Positions 6,008 to 6,423 of a stretch of DNA of 6,423 nt are shown piece by piece (position 1 is the first letter of the stretch; every line of letters begins with the position of its first letter). The notes under the pieces were generated by a model. The model had not been told where the DNA came from, did not search any database, and saw nothing but the letters and a program-made list of their open reading frames with translations. Both the position numbers and the translations under genes were made by a program. Origin of the DNA: Dysgonamonadaceae bacterium (GTDB taxonomy: Bacteria > Bacteroidota > Bacteroidia > Bacteroidales > Azobacteroidaceae); assembly GCA_031255425.1 (NCBI GenBank), contig JAIRSN010000265.1:1-6423 (forward strand). Direction: 5' to 3'.

Positions 6008-6053
6008 CGCGCACTTTCTTTTTGGATAATGTTCGTAGAAGAAAGGTGTCGCG
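6008..6053 (+). ncRNA. Long imperfect hairpin in the deiminase leader
   Basis: Three helices stack with single-base bulges: CGCG (6008-6011) with CGCG (6050-6053), CAC (6012-6014) with GTG (6046-6048), and TTTCTT (6015-6020) with AAGAAA (6039-6044). G6045 and T6049 are bulged and the loop is 18 bases (6021-6038). No T-run follows, so it is not a simple intrinsic terminator. If the distal promoter is used it would lie in the 5' untranslated leader. No known riboswitch family is recognised; the ncRNA type is used only because it is an RNA-structure candidate. Confidence 0.4.
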
Positions 6054-6082
6054 CGGAAGCTCCTTGGGCGGGTTTTCTTTCG

Positions 6083-6114
6083 CTTGGAATTTCGGCGGGT
6101 TTCATGTACTTTTG
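6083..6114 (+). promoter_or_regulatory. Proximal predicted promoter of the agmatine deiminase gene
   Basis: TACTTTTG (6107-6114) fully matches TAnnTTTG, with CTTG (6083-6086) twenty bases upstream, one mismatch from TTTG. It ends only four bases before the predicted ATG at 6119, so a transcript from it would be leaderless or nearly so. Confidence 0.4.
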
Positions 6115-6118
6115 CAGA

Positions 6119-6423
6119 ATGATGAAACGAAGTTGCCACAACATAACCCTCCCGGCCGAATGGACGCGCCAAAGCGCCGTACTGCTTACTTGGCCGCATC
6201 CGGATACGGACTGGTTGCCCATTCTGGAAGAGGTGATTCCCTGCTACGTTGCTATTGCAAAGGAGATTATCCGGCGGGAGCGGTTGCTTATCGCCTGCCG
6301 TTGAATTGAAGAGGTGAAAGCGGCTCTGGGCGAGGTGGATTATTCCCTGATTATTTTCAGAGAGGTACGGTTGAACGACACCTGGTCGCGCGACCACGGG
6401 CCGGTTTCGGTGTTTGTGGACAA
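6119..6423 (+). pseudogene. aguA: Agmatine deiminase, 5' part, interrupted by an in-frame TGA (runs off the right edge)
   Basis: From the ATG at 6119 the frame reads MMKRSCHN, then LPAEWTRQSAVLLTWPHPDTDW, which is the recognisable N-terminus of the agmatine deiminase / peptidylarginine deiminase-like family. After 61 codons there is a TGA at 6302-6304. Homology goes on in the same frame with IEEVKAALGEVDYSLIIF and then LNDTWSRDHGPVSVF, the conserved substrate-binding DTWxRDxGP block, up to the window end. Intact enzymes convert agmatine to N-carbamoylputrescine in polyamine synthesis; the catalytic cysteine near the C-terminus is beyond the window. Because the stop is in frame with no length change, a single substitution or a sequencing error explains it best; family members usually have an ordinary residue here. 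TGA is a normal stop elsewhere in this window, so recoding is unlikely. The start at 6119 is chosen because the open frame upstream has no resemblance to the family. The gene is divergent from nrdJ. Confidence 0.85.

Larger units (their letters stand above)
5798..6118. other. Divergent intergenic region between nrdJ and the agmatine deiminase gene
   Basis: These 321 bases hold no convincing gene. The half next to nrdJ (about 5815-6000) is strongly AT-rich, with several A and T runs. The half next to the deiminase (6001-6118) is much richer in G and C. Reading frames cross the second half on both strands, but none resembles a known protein. The region contains predicted promoters in both directions, a pair of 16-base repeats and a long imperfect hairpin, each listed separately. 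Confidence 0.7.

Noticed and set aside
5999..6118. N-terminal extension of the agmatine deiminase frame from an ATG at 5999
   Set aside because: The frame is open but the extra 40 residues do not resemble the family; the conserved N-terminus begins shortly after the ATG at 6119.
5948..6397. Minus-strand open frame of 149 codons opposite the deiminase
   Set aside because: It is antisense to recognisable deiminase sequence and has no motif of its own.
1..6423. CRISPR array, tRNA or rRNA gene
   Set aside because: No regularly spaced direct repeats, no cloverleaf and no rRNA-like sequence were seen on either strand.

Overview
The window looks like a chromosomal stretch from a member of the Bacteroidota, most likely the order Bacteroidales. 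Five things point there: promoters of the TTTG / TAnnTTTG type, few Shine-Dalgarno sequences, an ECF sigma factor of the Bacteroidetes type, a small secreted protein ending in a type IX secretion-like tail, and a long class II ribonucleotide reductase with a zinc-ribbon C-terminus. TGA is used as a normal stop (for example at 817-819 and 3242-3244), so the standard bacterial code applies.

Left part (1-1108, all minus strand): a DUF3791-type small protein gene overlaps by ATGA a gene for a DUF3990 protein with a PARP-like FGKGFY motif. Together they form a compact two-gene cassette that resembles a toxin-antitoxin or effector-modulator module, with its own promoter at 1079-1108. Downstream on the same strand, at the window edge, are the first 29 codons of a YhcC-like radical SAM protein.

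Middle part (1109-3244, plus strand): a short GC-rich structured spacer is followed by a 102-residue secreted protein that is almost nothing but a signal peptide and a secretion-tail-like beta domain. Next come a GH5-type endoglucanase with all expected catalytic residues and, only 16 bases further on, an ECF sigma factor without the FecR anti-sigma gene that usually accompanies it. The cellulase and sigma genes probably share a transcript.

Right part (3245-6423): the B12-dependent ribonucleotide reductase gene nrdJ (minus) converges on the sigma gene with only 18 bases between them. A 321-base AT-rich divergent region separates nrdJ from an agmatine deiminase gene (plus). That region carries predicted promoters in both directions, a pair of near-identical 16-base repeats and a long imperfect hairpin in the deiminase leader. 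The deiminase reading frame is interrupted by a TGA after 61 codons while homology continues in the same frame to the window edge.

The genes are mostly independent units: housekeeping (nrdJ, agmatine deiminase, radical SAM), polysaccharide degradation with its putative regulator, and an accessory DUF3791/DUF3990 cassette. The cassette is the best candidate for a poorly described system.
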